Origin: DASXKD01 sp963734725
Lineage (GTDB): Bacteria > Actinomycetota > Actinomycetes > Streptosporangiales > Streptosporangiaceae
Assembly (NCBI GenBank): GCA_963734725.1
Contig: CAVTIX010000021.1
Span: 124,001-188,000, forward strand
Length of the DNA: 64,000 bases
Reading direction: 5' to 3'
Part shown: in pieces, positions 52,361-61,319 of the stretch
Numbering within the stretch: the stretch's first letter is position 1
Layout of the letters: each line of letters opens with the position of its first letter
Translations under genes and position numbers: made by a program
Notes under the pieces: generated by a model
What the model was told of the DNA's origin: nothing
What the model saw: the letters and a program-made list of their open reading frames with translations, nothing else
Database searches by the model: none

Positions 52361-53349
52361 CAGGCCTCCAGGTCGGGAAGGATGTGCTCCGCCCACAGAT
52401 CCAGCTGCGCCGTCAACGGCTCCAGAGTGTGGAGGATCAGGTATTCGACGCCGATGGCCATCCTCGCCCGGAGCTTCGCCACGATCTCGGCGGGCGTGCC
52501 CGTCAGGTACACCTGCTCGAAATACTCGAACGGCCTGCTGCCTCCCATGATTGCCGCGTAGGCGCGCCGCTGCTCGGCGAGGGCCTGCTCACGGTCCTGC
52601 GTGGGAACGAGATGGAGGAAGTTCTCATGCGCGACCGTGAACGTGCCCAGATCGCGGCCCGCCGTCTCGAGCGCGGGGCGGATCTCGGCGAGGTCCGCCT
52701 CTATTTGCGACGGAAGGGACGTGGGCCGCGCGATCCACCCGTCGGAGGCGGCGATCCGCCGGAGCACTGCCGGGGCCAGCACGGGCCGCTCCGGGGAGGC
52801 CGCGTGCGGGAGCTGCCGGCCGCCCGCGGACCACAGGCGGAGCGGCGAGCGCATCGCCGGGCCAACCGCCACGTCCCGCAGCTGGTAGAACCGGCCCTCG
52901 TAGGTCACGGACTCGCCCGCGAGCAGCCGGCGCAGGATCGCGATCGACTCGTCGGTCCGGCCGCCTCGCTCCGCCCGCCGCTGCCCAACGGCCTGGAACT
53001 CCCGGTCATCCCAGCCCGTTCCCACGCCCAGGATGTAGCGCTCATCGGCGAGGGCCTGGAGCGTGGCCACCTGCTTGGCGAGGACGACCGGCTGGCGGGT
53101 CGGCAGGACGAGGACTGAGGTGCCCAGGCGCAGCCGCGATGTCGTTGCCGCCACGTAGGTGAGCGAGAGGATCGGGTCGAGCCACGGGACCGCATAGAAC
53201 CTGCTCTGGTGCAGCAGGTGATCGGTCGCCCATACGGAGTCAAACCCCAGGTCCTCGGCGCGCCGGGCGAACGCCGCCAGTTCTTCCCCGGTGCGCCCGC
53301 CGGCCCCGGCGAACGTGGGCAGGAACACACCCACCCCCTGAAGGCCCAC
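52360..53349 (-). CDS. LLM-class flavin/F420-dependent oxidoreductase
   Basis: 329 residues of the luciferase-like family: GVFLPTFAGAGG, FARRAEDLGFDSVWATDHLLH, LGTSVLVLPTRQPVVLAKQ and LGVGTGWDDREFQAVG. Actinobacterial members mostly use F420. GTG 53349 overlaps the previous stop by one base (TAGTG). In this operon it could oxidise or reduce a sugar or aldehyde made by GH4 or the molybdenum enzyme. Confidence 0.9.
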   Translation of the reverse strand: MGLQGVGVFLPTFAGAGGRTGEELAAFARRAEDLGFDSVWATDHLLHQSRFYAVPWLDPILSLTYVAATTSRLRLGTSVLVLPTRQPVVLAKQVATLQALADERYILGVGTGWDDREFQAVGQRRAERGGRTDESIAILRRLLAGESVTYEGRFYQLRDVAVGPAMRSPLRLWSAGGRQLPHAASPERPVLAPAVLRRIAASDGWIARPTSLPSQIEADLAEIRPALETAGRDLGTFTVAHENFLHLVPTQDREQALAEQRRAYAAIMGGSRPFEYFEQVYLTGTPAEIVAKLRARMAIGVEYLILHTLEPLTAQLDLWAEHILPDLEA

Positions 53350-54269
53350 TAGCGGAGCCCCGCGTCCTTGAGCGCGCTATCCACGAGGTCACGGGCATCT
53401 CTGGACAGCGGTCGCAGCGGCGGCCGGACGTGGGCTTCGTCGATGACCCCCAGGCGCGTGAGCGCGTGCTTGATGCGGGCGCGGTAGTCGCGGACGGGCG
53501 GGGCGAAGATCGCATCGCACAAGGGCTGGAGCATGTCGCGGAGCTCGAACGCGCGGGGCAGATCGTGGTCGCGCACGGCCCGGTGCAGCTGGACCTGCTC
53601 GCGCGCGGCGAGCGTGCCGAAGCCGAGCAGCGCCCCCTCGGCGCCGAGAAGATACGCCTCGAGCAGGAAATTGTCGTTGCCGTTCAGGACGGTGGGGGCC
53701 GACGGCAGGGAGGTCACCAGCCTCGCGGTCTCCACGAACCGCTTCGCGTCAAAGGACGCCTCCTTGATGGCCACCACGCCATCGATGCTCATGATGCGCT
53801 CGATGGCCTCGGCCGAGAAGTTCACCCCGCCCAGGGCGGGCTGGAGCTGGAAGGCGATGAGCGGAAGACCGGAGGCCTCGGCCACCGCACGGTGGTACGA
53901 GGCGGGAATCTCCGGGTCCAGCGGCTCGCCCTGGTAGGCGGAGATGGGGAAGACGAGCAGGGCGTCCGCTCCGGCCCGGGCGGTGTCGGCCGCGAGCCGG
54001 CAGGCCTGCTCGGTAAACGAGGCAGCGAGCCCGGCGACCACGAGAGCCCGGCCGCCGGCCTCCTCGGCCACGATCTCCAGCACCCGCAGCCGCTCCTCCG
54101 GGAACAGATGAGGCCCCTCGCCCGTGTCCACATTCACGGCCAGCCCACGGACGCCCTGGCCAGCAAGCCAGTCAGCGTATCTTCGGAGGGACCCCTCGTC
54201 GATCGACCCATCGCCCCGCATGGGCGTGACGATCGCCGCTATCAGGCCGTTCAGGTCCGGCCGTTCCAT
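53349..54269 (-). CDS. DapA-family aldolase/dehydratase
   Basis: 306 residues from ATG 54269 with AAGGAGGA upstream. A TIM-barrel of the DHDPS/KDG-aldolase/NanA family. The Schiff-base Lys is in VVAIKEAS (Lys169). The TGE loop (NVDTGEGPHLF) is kept, but the Tyr of the usual YN(x)P segment is absent (AFQLQPALGG, 139-148), so true dihydrodipicolinate synthase is unlikely. It probably cleaves or dehydrates a sugar acid. It overlaps the molybdenum enzyme gene by 19 bp. Confidence 0.87.
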   Translation of the reverse strand: MERPDLNGLIAAIVTPMRGDGSIDEGSLRRYADWLAGQGVRGLAVNVDTGEGPHLFPEERLRVLEIVAEEAGGRALVVAGLAASFTEQACRLAADTARAGADALLVFPISAYQGEPLDPEIPASYHRAVAEASGLPLIAFQLQPALGGVNFSAEAIERIMSIDGVVAIKEASFDAKRFVETARLVTSLPSAPTVLNGNDNFLLEAYLLGAEGALLGFGTLAAREQVQLHRAVRDHDLPRAFELRDMLQPLCDAIFAPPVRDYRARIKHALTRLGVIDEAHVRPPLRPLSRDARDLVDSALKDAGLR

Positions 54270-56629
54270 GCCATCCTCCTTTCTCGCTGGCCGCCCGGCA
54301 CGCCCCGCCGCGCATCCGTGATGGCCTGCCAGACCCGGTCCGGGCTCATCGGCATGTCGATGTGGCGGACACCGAGGTGGGACAGCGCATCGATCACCGC
54401 GTTCTGGACCGCGGGCCCGGCCCCGATGGTTCCCCCCTCGCCGACGCCCTTCGCCCGCAGTGGGTTCCGGTCGGTGGGGGTCGCCAGCGGGACGGTGACG
54501 AACGCGGGGAGATCCGCCGCGCTCGGCACCGCGTACGTGGCGAGGCTGGACGTCTGGGGATTGCCCGCCTCGTCGTAGACGAAGGACTCGAACAGCGCCT
54601 GGGCGACGCCCTGCGCGATCCCGCCGTGGATCTGCCCCTCGACCAGCATCGGGTTGATGCGGCGCCCGCAGTCGTCCACCGCGACGTGGCGGACCAGCTT
54701 GGCCTTCCCCGTCTCGGTGTCCACCTCCACCACCGCGATGTGGACGCCGGACGGATACGTCGAATCCTCCATCTCGAAGTCGGTCTGCGCCCGCAGCCCC
54801 GCCTCCATGCCGGGCGGGAGAGATGACGGGTCCGCGGCGGCGACCGCGAGCTCGCCCCAGGAGAGCGACAGCCCTGGGGCGGCCCGGACGCCGATCCGGC
54901 CGTCGAAGCGGCGCACGTCGCTCTCGTTCACCGCGAGCAGGTGGGCCGCGAGCCGCCGGGCCTTGTCCAGCAGCGCCACCGAGGCCCGGAACACGGCCGA
55001 GCCGCCGACCTGGAGGGACCGCGACCCCATCGTCCCCCCGCCACGCGGCACGAACAGCGTGTCCGAGTGCCGGACCGTGACCGCGTCGAACGACACCCCG
55101 AGGGTGTCGGCCACGATCTGCGCCCACGCGGTCTCGTGCCCCTGACCGTGCGGGCTGGTCCCGGTCAGGACGGTGAACATGCCCTGGTCGCCGGCCTCCA
55201 CCGAGGCGAACTCGCTCCCCCAGCCCGTGACCTCCACGTAGCTGCCGATGCCGATGCCGAGCCGCCACGTATCCCCCCGGCCGGCCCGCGCCGCCTGTTC
55301 CTGGCGCAGGCCGGAGTACCCGGCCGCGCGGAGCGCGATCTCGAGGGCCCGGCCCAGGTCCCCGCTGTCGTAGTTGGCGCCGGTCGGGGTGCGGTAGGGG
55401 AATGCCCCGGGCGGGATGAAGTTGCGCCGGCGGATCTCCGCCGGATCGATCCCCAGCTCGGCCGCCAGCATGTCCAGGGCGCGTTCCAGCAGGAACGTTG
55501 CCTCCGGCCGGCCCGCTCCCCGGTAGGCGCCCACCGGGGTGGTGGTGGTGACGACCGAGACCGCGTGAAAGTCGATCCGGGGGATCCGGTACGGGCCCGA
55601 GGCCATCAGGCCGGTCAGCTGAGGCAGGGTTGCGGCCTCGCTGGCGTACGCGCCGATGTCCTGGATCACGAAGACCCGGAGCCCGAGCAACCGCCCGTCC
55701 AGGGTGGCGCCCAGCTCAACGTGCTGCACCTGTCCGCGGCCGTGCGTCATCGCGACCATGTTTTCGCTGCGCGTCTCCGACCAGCGAACCGCGGTTCCCA
55801 GTTGCCGGGCGAGCCACGCGATCACGACGTGCTCGGGGTAGGTCGGGATCTTCCCGCCGAACCCGCCGCCCACCGTCGCGGTGCGGACGCGCACCCGGGC
55901 CGGGTCCAGCCCCAGAACCTGGGCGACGATGCGGCGGGTGTCGTGGGGCGCCTGCACCGAGGCCCACAGTGTCACCGACGGCTCAGCGCCGGCCAGGCCG
56001 GCGATGGCGAGAGCGCCGTTGGGCTCCATCGGGACCGGCGCCACCCGCTGGTTGACGAACCGTGCCCGCACGACGATCTCGGCGCCCTCAAGCGCGTTCG
56101 GGTCCTCGGCCACATCGTCGACGCGGATCGCGAGGTTGGAGCCGTGGGCCTGGAACAGGACCGGCGCGCCGGGCTCCAGCGCCGCCTCGGGATCGATCAC
56201 CGGGGCGAGCGGCTCGTAGTCGACGACGACGGCGTCGGCGGCGTCCATGGCCTGCGCCCTCGTCCGCGCCACCACCACGGCCACCGGCTCGCCGACGAAC
56301 CGGACCCGGCCGATGGCGAGCAGCGGCCGGGCGAACACTTCGGGACTGTCTTCGACGGGGGGCATGCGCAGCCCGCCCATGTCCCCCGCGGTGAACACCC
56401 CGACGACACCGGGCATCGCACGCGCCTCGTCCGCATCGGCCGACCGGACGAGCGCGTGTGCTATCGGCGACCGGACGAACACCCCGTGCAGCGCCCCCTC
56501 GCAGGGGACGTCGTCGGTGTACTGGGCGGCTCCGGTGAGCAGCGCGCGATCCTCGCTGCGGAGCACGGGGCGGCCCAGCACCCGCTCGGGTGCGGGCGCC
56601 TCCAGCAGGTCAGGAGCGTGGGCGGTCAT
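54251..56629 (-). CDS. Molybdenum hydroxylase large subunit (xanthine dehydrogenase/CoxL family)
   Basis: 792 residues. N-terminal aldehyde-oxidase hammerhead (LLTGAAQYTDDV) and Moco-binding domains: GGGFGGK, VGAYRGAGRPEA (about 366-377), SPHGQGHET and GVGEGGTIG with the catalytic Glu. AYRGAGR is the form II signature, not the AYRCSFR of true CO dehydrogenase. The FAD and 2Fe-2S subunits normally encoded alongside are not in this operon or window. It likely oxidises an aldehyde or sugar. Confidence 0.92.
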   Translation of the reverse strand: MTAHAPDLLEAPAPERVLGRPVLRSEDRALLTGAAQYTDDVPCEGALHGVFVRSPIAHALVRSADADEARAMPGVVGVFTAGDMGGLRMPPVEDSPEVFARPLLAIGRVRFVGEPVAVVVARTRAQAMDAADAVVVDYEPLAPVIDPEAALEPGAPVLFQAHGSNLAIRVDDVAEDPNALEGAEIVVRARFVNQRVAPVPMEPNGALAIAGLAGAEPSVTLWASVQAPHDTRRIVAQVLGLDPARVRVRTATVGGGFGGKIPTYPEHVVIAWLARQLGTAVRWSETRSENMVAMTHGRGQVQHVELGATLDGRLLGLRVFVIQDIGAYASEAATLPQLTGLMASGPYRIPRIDFHAVSVVTTTTPVGAYRGAGRPEATFLLERALDMLAAELGIDPAEIRRRNFIPPGAFPYRTPTGANYDSGDLGRALEIALRAAGYSGLRQEQAARAGRGDTWRLGIGIGSYVEVTGWGSEFASVEAGDQGMFTVLTGTSPHGQGHETAWAQIVADTLGVSFDAVTVRHSDTLFVPRGGGTMGSRSLQVGGSAVFRASVALLDKARRLAAHLLAVNESDVRRFDGRIGVRAAPGLSLSWGELAVAAADPSSLPPGMEAGLRAQTDFEMEDSTYPSGVHIAVVEVDTETGKAKLVRHVAVDDCGRRINPMLVEGQIHGGIAQGVAQALFESFVYDEAGNPQTSSLATYAVPSAADLPAFVTVPLATPTDRNPLRAKGVGEGGTIGAGPAVQNAVIDALSHLGVRHIDMPMSPDRVWQAITDARRGVPGGQRERRMAWNGRT

Positions 56630-56649
56630 GCCTGCGTCTGCTGTCCCGT

Positions 56650-57960
56650 TCAGCTGTCGTTGCGGATGCCCTCAGGCATCAGCGCCCCGTGGGCCTCGAT
56701 CAGGTCGTCGCACATCGCCACGATCTGCCGCGTCGTCAGCGTCGCAGCCGTGTTCGGGTCGACCAGCGCGGCCTGGTAGACCAGGCTGCGCCGCTTCTCC
56801 AGCACCGCGCGCACCGTGAGTTCCACCACGTTCAGGAAGGTCCGGTTCAGGGCGAGGCACTGCGGGGGGAGGGCCCCGACCCGCGTGGGCTGGACGCCGT
56901 TCTTGTCGACCAGGGTCGGCACCTCCACGCAGGCGTTGCCAGGAAGCCCGTCGATCAGCCCGCCGTTCCGCACGTTCGTGTAGATCTCGCGGGCGGCGCC
57001 GGTCTCGAGCGAGTGGATGATCTCGGAAGCCAGCTCGGAGGCGGGCTCGACCTCCAGCTCGTGGCCAGCGTCCAGGGCCGCCTTCGTCTGCTCCCAGTCC
57101 TCGAGGTTCCGCTCGCTGCGGCGCACGTACTCGTCGATCTCGCACCGGAACTGCTCGACCTGGTCGTCGTGGTGGAGGAACCAGGGGACGTACTCGCTCG
57201 AGTGCTCGCTGGACTCAGTGGGGAAGTAACCGAAGCGCCGGAAGATCTCCACGCGCACCCGTCTGCCCAGCCCCTCCGGATCGGCCTCGATCACCTTCCG
57301 GAGCCGCGGGTAGAGATCCTCGCCGGTGCCACGGTGGCGGAACCGCAGCACGAAGCACTGATGGTTGAAGCCAGCGGTGCGGAAGGCGACGTCCTTCTCG
57401 GGCACGCCAACGGCGGCGGCCAGGAAGGCATGGGTGTCCCGCACCGAGTGGCACACGCCGACCACGTTCGCGAACGGGGTGCCCTCGTAGACGGCCCACG
57501 GCACCATGGCCATCGGGTTGGTGTAGTTCAGCAGCAGAGCGTCCGGCGCCAGCTCGTGGAGGTCGTTGCCGATGCCCACCGCGACGGGAATGGTGCGGAG
57601 CCCGCGGAAGATGCCGCCTATCCCGATCGTGTCGCCGATCGTCTGGCGGACCCCGTACTTCTTCGGTATCTCGAAGTCCTTGAGGGTATGCCGGTACCCC
57701 CCGACCTGGATCTCGTTGATGACATAGTCCGCGCCCTCCACGGCGGGCCGACGCTCCGCGCTGGCCTCCACCCTGCATCCGGCGCTGGTTCGCCGCACGA
57801 TCGACGCTGCGGCGCGCTCCGCGTACGCGAGCCGCTCCGGGTCGATGTCGTGCAGGGCGATGGTCACCTGCCCCTCAAGCTCCGGGAACGAGCACAGGTC
57901 GGCCACCACGTTGCGGGTGAACTCCACGCTGCCGGCACCGATGATCGCGACTCGGATCAT
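56650..57960 (-). CDS. GH4 glycosidase, alpha-galactosidase (MelA) type
   Basis: 436 residues from ATG 57960. NAD loop IGAGSVEFT, LNYTNPMA, the metal motif CHSV (170-173) and FNHQ (His200). CHSV is the signature of the MelA alpha-galactosidase branch. It lacks a signal peptide, so it acts on imported sugar. It heads a tight run of five genes. Two GAGCRAG-like words directly upstream may be operators. Confidence 0.9.
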   Translation of the reverse strand: MIRVAIIGAGSVEFTRNVVADLCSFPELEGQVTIALHDIDPERLAYAERAAASIVRRTSAGCRVEASAERRPAVEGADYVINEIQVGGYRHTLKDFEIPKKYGVRQTIGDTIGIGGIFRGLRTIPVAVGIGNDLHELAPDALLLNYTNPMAMVPWAVYEGTPFANVVGVCHSVRDTHAFLAAAVGVPEKDVAFRTAGFNHQCFVLRFRHRGTGEDLYPRLRKVIEADPEGLGRRVRVEIFRRFGYFPTESSEHSSEYVPWFLHHDDQVEQFRCEIDEYVRRSERNLEDWEQTKAALDAGHELEVEPASELASEIIHSLETGAAREIYTNVRNGGLIDGLPGNACVEVPTLVDKNGVQPTRVGALPPQCLALNRTFLNVVELTVRAVLEKRRSLVYQAALVDPNTAATLTTRQIVAMCDDLIEAHGALMPEGIRNDS

Positions 57961-58010
57961 GAGCGAGAGTGTTCCATAGCAGCCTCAAATGAGCAAGTGC
58001 GAGCAATTGT
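57961..58010 (-). promoter_or_regulatory. Putative DeoR operators before the GH4 gene
   Basis: GAGCGAGAGTGT (57961-57972, touching the start codon) and GAGCAAGTGCGA (57991-58002), with a second GAGCAA exactly 10 bp on at 58001. They resemble the words at 47741 and 61089. Confidence 0.4.
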
Positions 58011-58054
58011 TGCGGGAACTGGCTCGTGCTGGCGCCGGCATCGCAGTCTGCTAT

Positions 58055-58102
58055 CCCGGCAGACCGAAAGGCCGGGCAGCACACACGCGCTACCAGCGTG
58101 TG
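58055..58102 (-). terminator. Two hairpins between the DeoR and GH4 genes
   Basis: CCCGGC/GCCGGG (58055-58060 and 58071-58076) and CACACGC/GCGTGTG (58082-58088 and 58096-58102). They lie 55 nt beyond the DeoR stop and may divide the minus-strand run into two transcripts. Confidence 0.4.
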
Positions 58103-58156
58103 CGGCCGGGGTCATCGCGGCTTCCGTGGAAGGCGCGGGGCGCCTCCCGGCGGGAA

Positions 58157-58915
58157 TCAGACGGCGGTGACTCTTACGCCGGCGTCGGTCAGGGCGGACA
58201 GGATGCCGGGATTGGCGGCGTGGTCGGTGATCAGCTCGCCTACCGTGGCGATCTCGCAGATCTGGGCGAAGGCCACTAGGCCGATCTTGGAGCTGTCGGC
58301 GACGACGACGACCGAGCGAGAGCGCTCGATCAGGGCGCGGTTCGTGTGGGCTTCCACCTCGTGGTGGGTGGTGAGGCCGGCCTCGAGGGAGACGCCGTCG
58401 GCGCCGACGAACACGATGTCGAGGTTCAGGCCGGCCAGGCTGGCCTCGGCGATGGGGCCCACCAGCTCATAGGACTCGGACCTGGCTACTCCGCCGGTGA
58501 CGACGAGCTTGAGGTTGGGGCGTACCGCCATCTCGGATGCGATGTTCAGGGCGTTGGTGACCAGGGTGAGGCGCTGCTGGTCGACCAGGGCCCGCGCGAC
58601 CTCGGTGGTGGTGGTGCCGCCGGTAAGGCCGACGGCGTGACCTGCGGCGACGCGGGTCGCGGCCTCGCGGGCGATCTTGAGCTTGTCCTCCTTGTGGCGG
58701 CCGCCCTTGTAGCGGAGCGGGAGCTCGTAGAAGACTCCCTGCGCGACCGCGCCGCCGTGGGTGCGGGCCAGCAGGCGCTGGCGCTCGAGCAGGCCGAGGT
58801 CACGGCGGACGGTGGCGGCCGACACGCCCAGCTCGTCCGAGATGTGGGCGACATTCAGGCTGCCGTTCCCGGACAGCCACTCCAAGATCGTCTCCAGCCG
58901 CTCCGCCTGCCGCAT
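58157..58915 (-). CDS. DeoR/GlpR-family repressor 1
   Basis: 252 residues. N-terminal winged helix (LNVAHISDELGVSAATVRRDL, THGGA) and a sugar-phosphate sensor domain with the conserved VGLTGGTTTTEVA, TNALNIA and VFVGADGVSLEAGL loops. It follows the MalK-type ATPase by 11 nt. As AgaR/GlpR relatives do, it probably senses a phosphorylated sugar and represses this island through the GAGCRAG words. Confidence 0.93.
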   Translation of the reverse strand: MRQAERLETILEWLSGNGSLNVAHISDELGVSAATVRRDLGLLERQRLLARTHGGAVAQGVFYELPLRYKGGRHKEDKLKIAREAATRVAAGHAVGLTGGTTTTEVARALVDQQRLTLVTNALNIASEMAVRPNLKLVVTGGVARSESYELVGPIAEASLAGLNLDIVFVGADGVSLEAGLTTHHEVEAHTNRALIERSRSVVVVADSSKIGLVAFAQICEIATVGELITDHAANPGILSALTDAGVRVTAV

Positions 58916-58926
58916 CGGAACGTTCC

Positions 58927-60081
58927 TCAGGATCCGGCCAGGCGCCGGGAGGCGAGGGGCTCGGACCAGGCCACCGCCTCGCCCGACGTGGCATCGAACA
59001 GGTGCACGTCTTCTAGTGACATCCCAAGTTTGATCGTCTCGCCCACCGCTGGCTGGCGGCGCGCGTCGAGCCGGGCGACGACGATCGCCCGCTCGGGCGG
59101 CAGGGATTCGACCCCGGGGGCGGTGGAGGCGGTGGCGACGCGATGACCGCGAATGCTCCCGTAGACGATGGTCTCGTGGCCGAGCAGCTCCACGACCTCC
59201 ACGCGCACCGGCACGGCGTGCTCTCCGGTGGCGTCCGTCATGAGGCGCAGGGCCTCCGGCCGCACGCCGACGACGAGCTCGCCGCTGGGGGCGCCCGGGG
59301 CCTCGAGCACGAGATCGCCCGCATCCACGTGGCCGCCCGCCGCGGAGGCGCTGAGCAGGTTCATCGGAGGGCTGCCGATGAACCCGGCCACAAACACGTT
59401 CACCGGGCGCCGGTAGATCTCCTGCGGCGCGCCCAGCTGAAGCAGCTTCCCGCCGGACATCACGCCGATGCGCTCGCCGAGTGTCATGGCCTCGACCTGG
59501 TCATGCGTGACGTAGACAGTGGTGGTGGAAAAACGCTGATGCAGCTGCTTGAGGTCGGCGCGGAGCTGGGTCCGGAGCTGCGCGTCCAGGTTCGAGAGCG
59601 GCTCGTCGAGGAGGTAGACCTGCGGCCTGCGGGCAAGTGCGCGCCCCATCGCCACCCGCTGCCGCTGACCGCCGGACAGCTGGGCGGGCTTGCGGTCCAG
59701 CAGGTCATCAAGGGTCAGGAGCGAGCTCACCTCCCTGACCCGTTCCGCGATCTCGGCGGGCGGCATCTTGTGCTGCCGGAGCCCGAAGGCCAGGTTCTCG
59801 AGGACCGTCTTGTGCGGATACAGCGCGTAGCTCTGGAACACCATCGCGATGTCGCGGTCCCGGGGAGAGACGCCGTTCACGACCTCTCCGCCGATGGCGA
59901 TCGCTCCCGAGGTCGGCTCCTCGAGCCCCGCGATCATCCGGAGGGCAGTCGTCTTCCCGCAGCCGGACGGCCCGACCAGGACCATGAACTCGCCGTCAGC
60001 GATGGCACAGGTGAGCGCGTCAACGGCCGTCGTCCCGTTCGGGAAGACCTTCGTGACCTCGTGGAACGAGACCTCGGCCAC
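58927..60081 (-). CDS. ABC transporter ATPase, MalK/UgpC/MsiK type
   Basis: 384 residues. Walker A GPSGCGKTT, Q-loop VFQSYALYPH, signature LSGGQRQRVAMGRAL, Walker B VYLLDEPLSNLD, H-loop YVTHDQVEA, followed by the C-terminal OB domain. It should power the permease pair at 47847-49678, and shared ATPases of this type often serve several sugar importers. It lies 31 nt after the SIS gene. Confidence 0.93.
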   Translation of the reverse strand: MAEVSFHEVTKVFPNGTTAVDALTCAIADGEFMVLVGPSGCGKTTALRMIAGLEEPTSGAIAIGGEVVNGVSPRDRDIAMVFQSYALYPHKTVLENLAFGLRQHKMPPAEIAERVREVSSLLTLDDLLDRKPAQLSGGQRQRVAMGRALARRPQVYLLDEPLSNLDAQLRTQLRADLKQLHQRFSTTTVYVTHDQVEAMTLGERIGVMSGGKLLQLGAPQEIYRRPVNVFVAGFIGSPPMNLLSASAAGGHVDAGDLVLEAPGAPSGELVVGVRPEALRLMTDATGEHAVPVRVEVVELLGHETIVYGSIRGHRVATASTAPGVESLPPERAIVVARLDARRQPAVGETIKLGMSLEDVHLFDATSGEAVAWSEPLASRRLAGS

Positions 60082-60112
60082 GGTCAGGACCTCCTGCGCG
60101 AGCGGTTGCGAG

Positions 60113-60991
60113 TCACGGCAGCACGACCGAGCGAGTCAGGTGCTTCGGGTGATCGGGGTCGAATCCGTGGGCCTCGGCGAGCTCGACGGCCATCCGCTGG
60201 ATGAGGACGAGCTCGGCCATCGGGTCGGACCCGTCGTTGACGATGGTGGCCCCGGTGGCGGCCGCGTCTGCGAGCACGCCGGGATCGACGGCCCCGATGG
60301 CCCACACGAGCGTTCCGCGGCCGGCCGCGCTGATCGGGCCGTGGCGGTATTCCATCGCCGGGTACGCCTCGGTCCAGGCGGAGGCCGCCTCGCGCAGCTT
60401 GAGCGCCGCCTCGTTCGCGAGGCCCACGGTCCAGCCCTGCCCCAGGAACACGAACTGCGTGAACTCCGAGAGCCCGGCCGGAAGCGCCCTGGCGAGCGCC
60501 GCCTCCGCGTCACCGATCGCCGCTTCGAGCCGATCGCCGACGTGCGCGCGCAGGAGGGCGAGCACCGTGGTGGCGAAGCGCGTCTGGACAACCGACTGCT
60601 CGTTTGCGAAGTCCAGCGCGATCGTGTCGTCGGCGGCCGCGGCGACCGGCGAGTCGGGGACCGCCGTGACCGCGACCGTGGCTACGCTTCCCCTGAGCCC
60701 CTCGAGCGTGCGCAGGACCTCCGTTGTGGTACCCGAGCGCGAGATGGCGACCACGCGACCGTAGCGCCGGCGCGGCGACAGCTCGGAGGCGGTCGCCGCG
60801 TCCGTCGTGCCCAGGTTCCTTTCCTCGCGGAGCGCGGCGTACGCCCGCGCGATGTGATGGGAGGTCCCGCAGCCGATCGCGGCAGCTGATTCGCCGGGCA
60901 GCGGAAGCAAGCCCGCGACGGCCGGAGCCAGGGCCGCGGCCTTCCGCCACAGGGCAGGCTGGCTGGCGATCTCGCTTGTGATGGCACGCAC
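60113..60991 (-). CDS. Double-SIS sugar isomerase/deaminase, AgaS/GlmS-like
   Basis: 292 residues from GTG 60991. Two SIS domains with ISRSGTTTEVLRTL and EAYPAMEYRHGPI are as in AgaS and the isomerase half of GlmS. AgaS converts galactosamine-6-phosphate to tagatose-6-phosphate with loss of ammonia. GTG 60991 is preferred to TTG 61021, because TAAATT stands 7 nt upstream and the duplicated copy has ATG at the same place. It heads the minus-strand genes. Confidence 0.88.
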   Translation of the reverse strand: MRAITSEIASQPALWRKAAALAPAVAGLLPLPGESAAAIGCGTSHHIARAYAALREERNLGTTDAATASELSPRRRYGRVVAISRSGTTTEVLRTLEGLRGSVATVAVTAVPDSPVAAAADDTIALDFANEQSVVQTRFATTVLALLRAHVGDRLEAAIGDAEAALARALPAGLSEFTQFVFLGQGWTVGLANEAALKLREAASAWTEAYPAMEYRHGPISAAGRGTLVWAIGAVDPGVLADAAATGATIVNDGSDPMAELVLIQRMAVELAEAHGFDPDHPKHLTRSVVLP

Positions 60992-60998
60992 CCAGGTG

Positions 60999-61029
60999 AA
61001 TTTACCGTTCCGATAGCTCAAGCAGCAAC
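60999..61029 (-). promoter_or_regulatory. Promoter of the SIS gene
   Basis: TTGCTG (61029-61024), 19 nt, TAAATT (61004-60999), then 7 nt to GTG 60991. The same arrangement (18-nt spacer) is kept at 47650-47679. Confidence 0.55.
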
Positions 61030-61050
61030 ACTAACGACCAGAAGCGGCCT

Positions 61051-61100
61051 TGCAGAGCGCACGGGTGTGCTCTAATACCCGCTCATCCGAGCGAGAACGA
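61051..61100 (+). promoter_or_regulatory. Orphan plus-strand promoter and operator, duplicate of 47702-47752
   Basis: TTGCAG (61051-61056), 17 nt, TAATAC (61074-61079), then GAGCGAGAACGA at 61089-61100. It now points into an MFS remnant rather than a transporter gene. Confidence 0.7.
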
Positions 61101-61130
61101 AAGCACGAAACGACGGCGAGTTCTGGGGAG

Positions 61131-61305
61131 GGCCCTTCCCGCGCTGGCCCAAGCGTTCGGCGCCACGTTCTGGGTCGCGTTCGCGCTCACCATGGCCTCA
61201 CTCATGCCCGCGCTGGCCCTGCCGGGGCGGCGGGCCGCGATGGCATGGCAGCCGACCGCGCCGCAGACCCGCCACAACCCCGGGCCAGCCAAGACCCGCC
61301 GGTAG
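61131..61305 (+). pseudogene. MFS transporter, C-terminal remnant
   Basis: The frame reads ALAQAFGATFWVAFALTMAS followed by LMPALALPGRR and ends TRR at TAG 61305. This is the last helix and tail of a DHA2-type exporter. The rest of the gene is missing. Confidence 0.6.
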
Positions 61306-61319
61306 CCGCCCTGCCTTGA

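Noticed and set aside
54251..56629. Aerobic CO dehydrogenase
   Set aside because: The loop is AYRGAGR, not AYRCSFR, and the small and medium subunits are missing.
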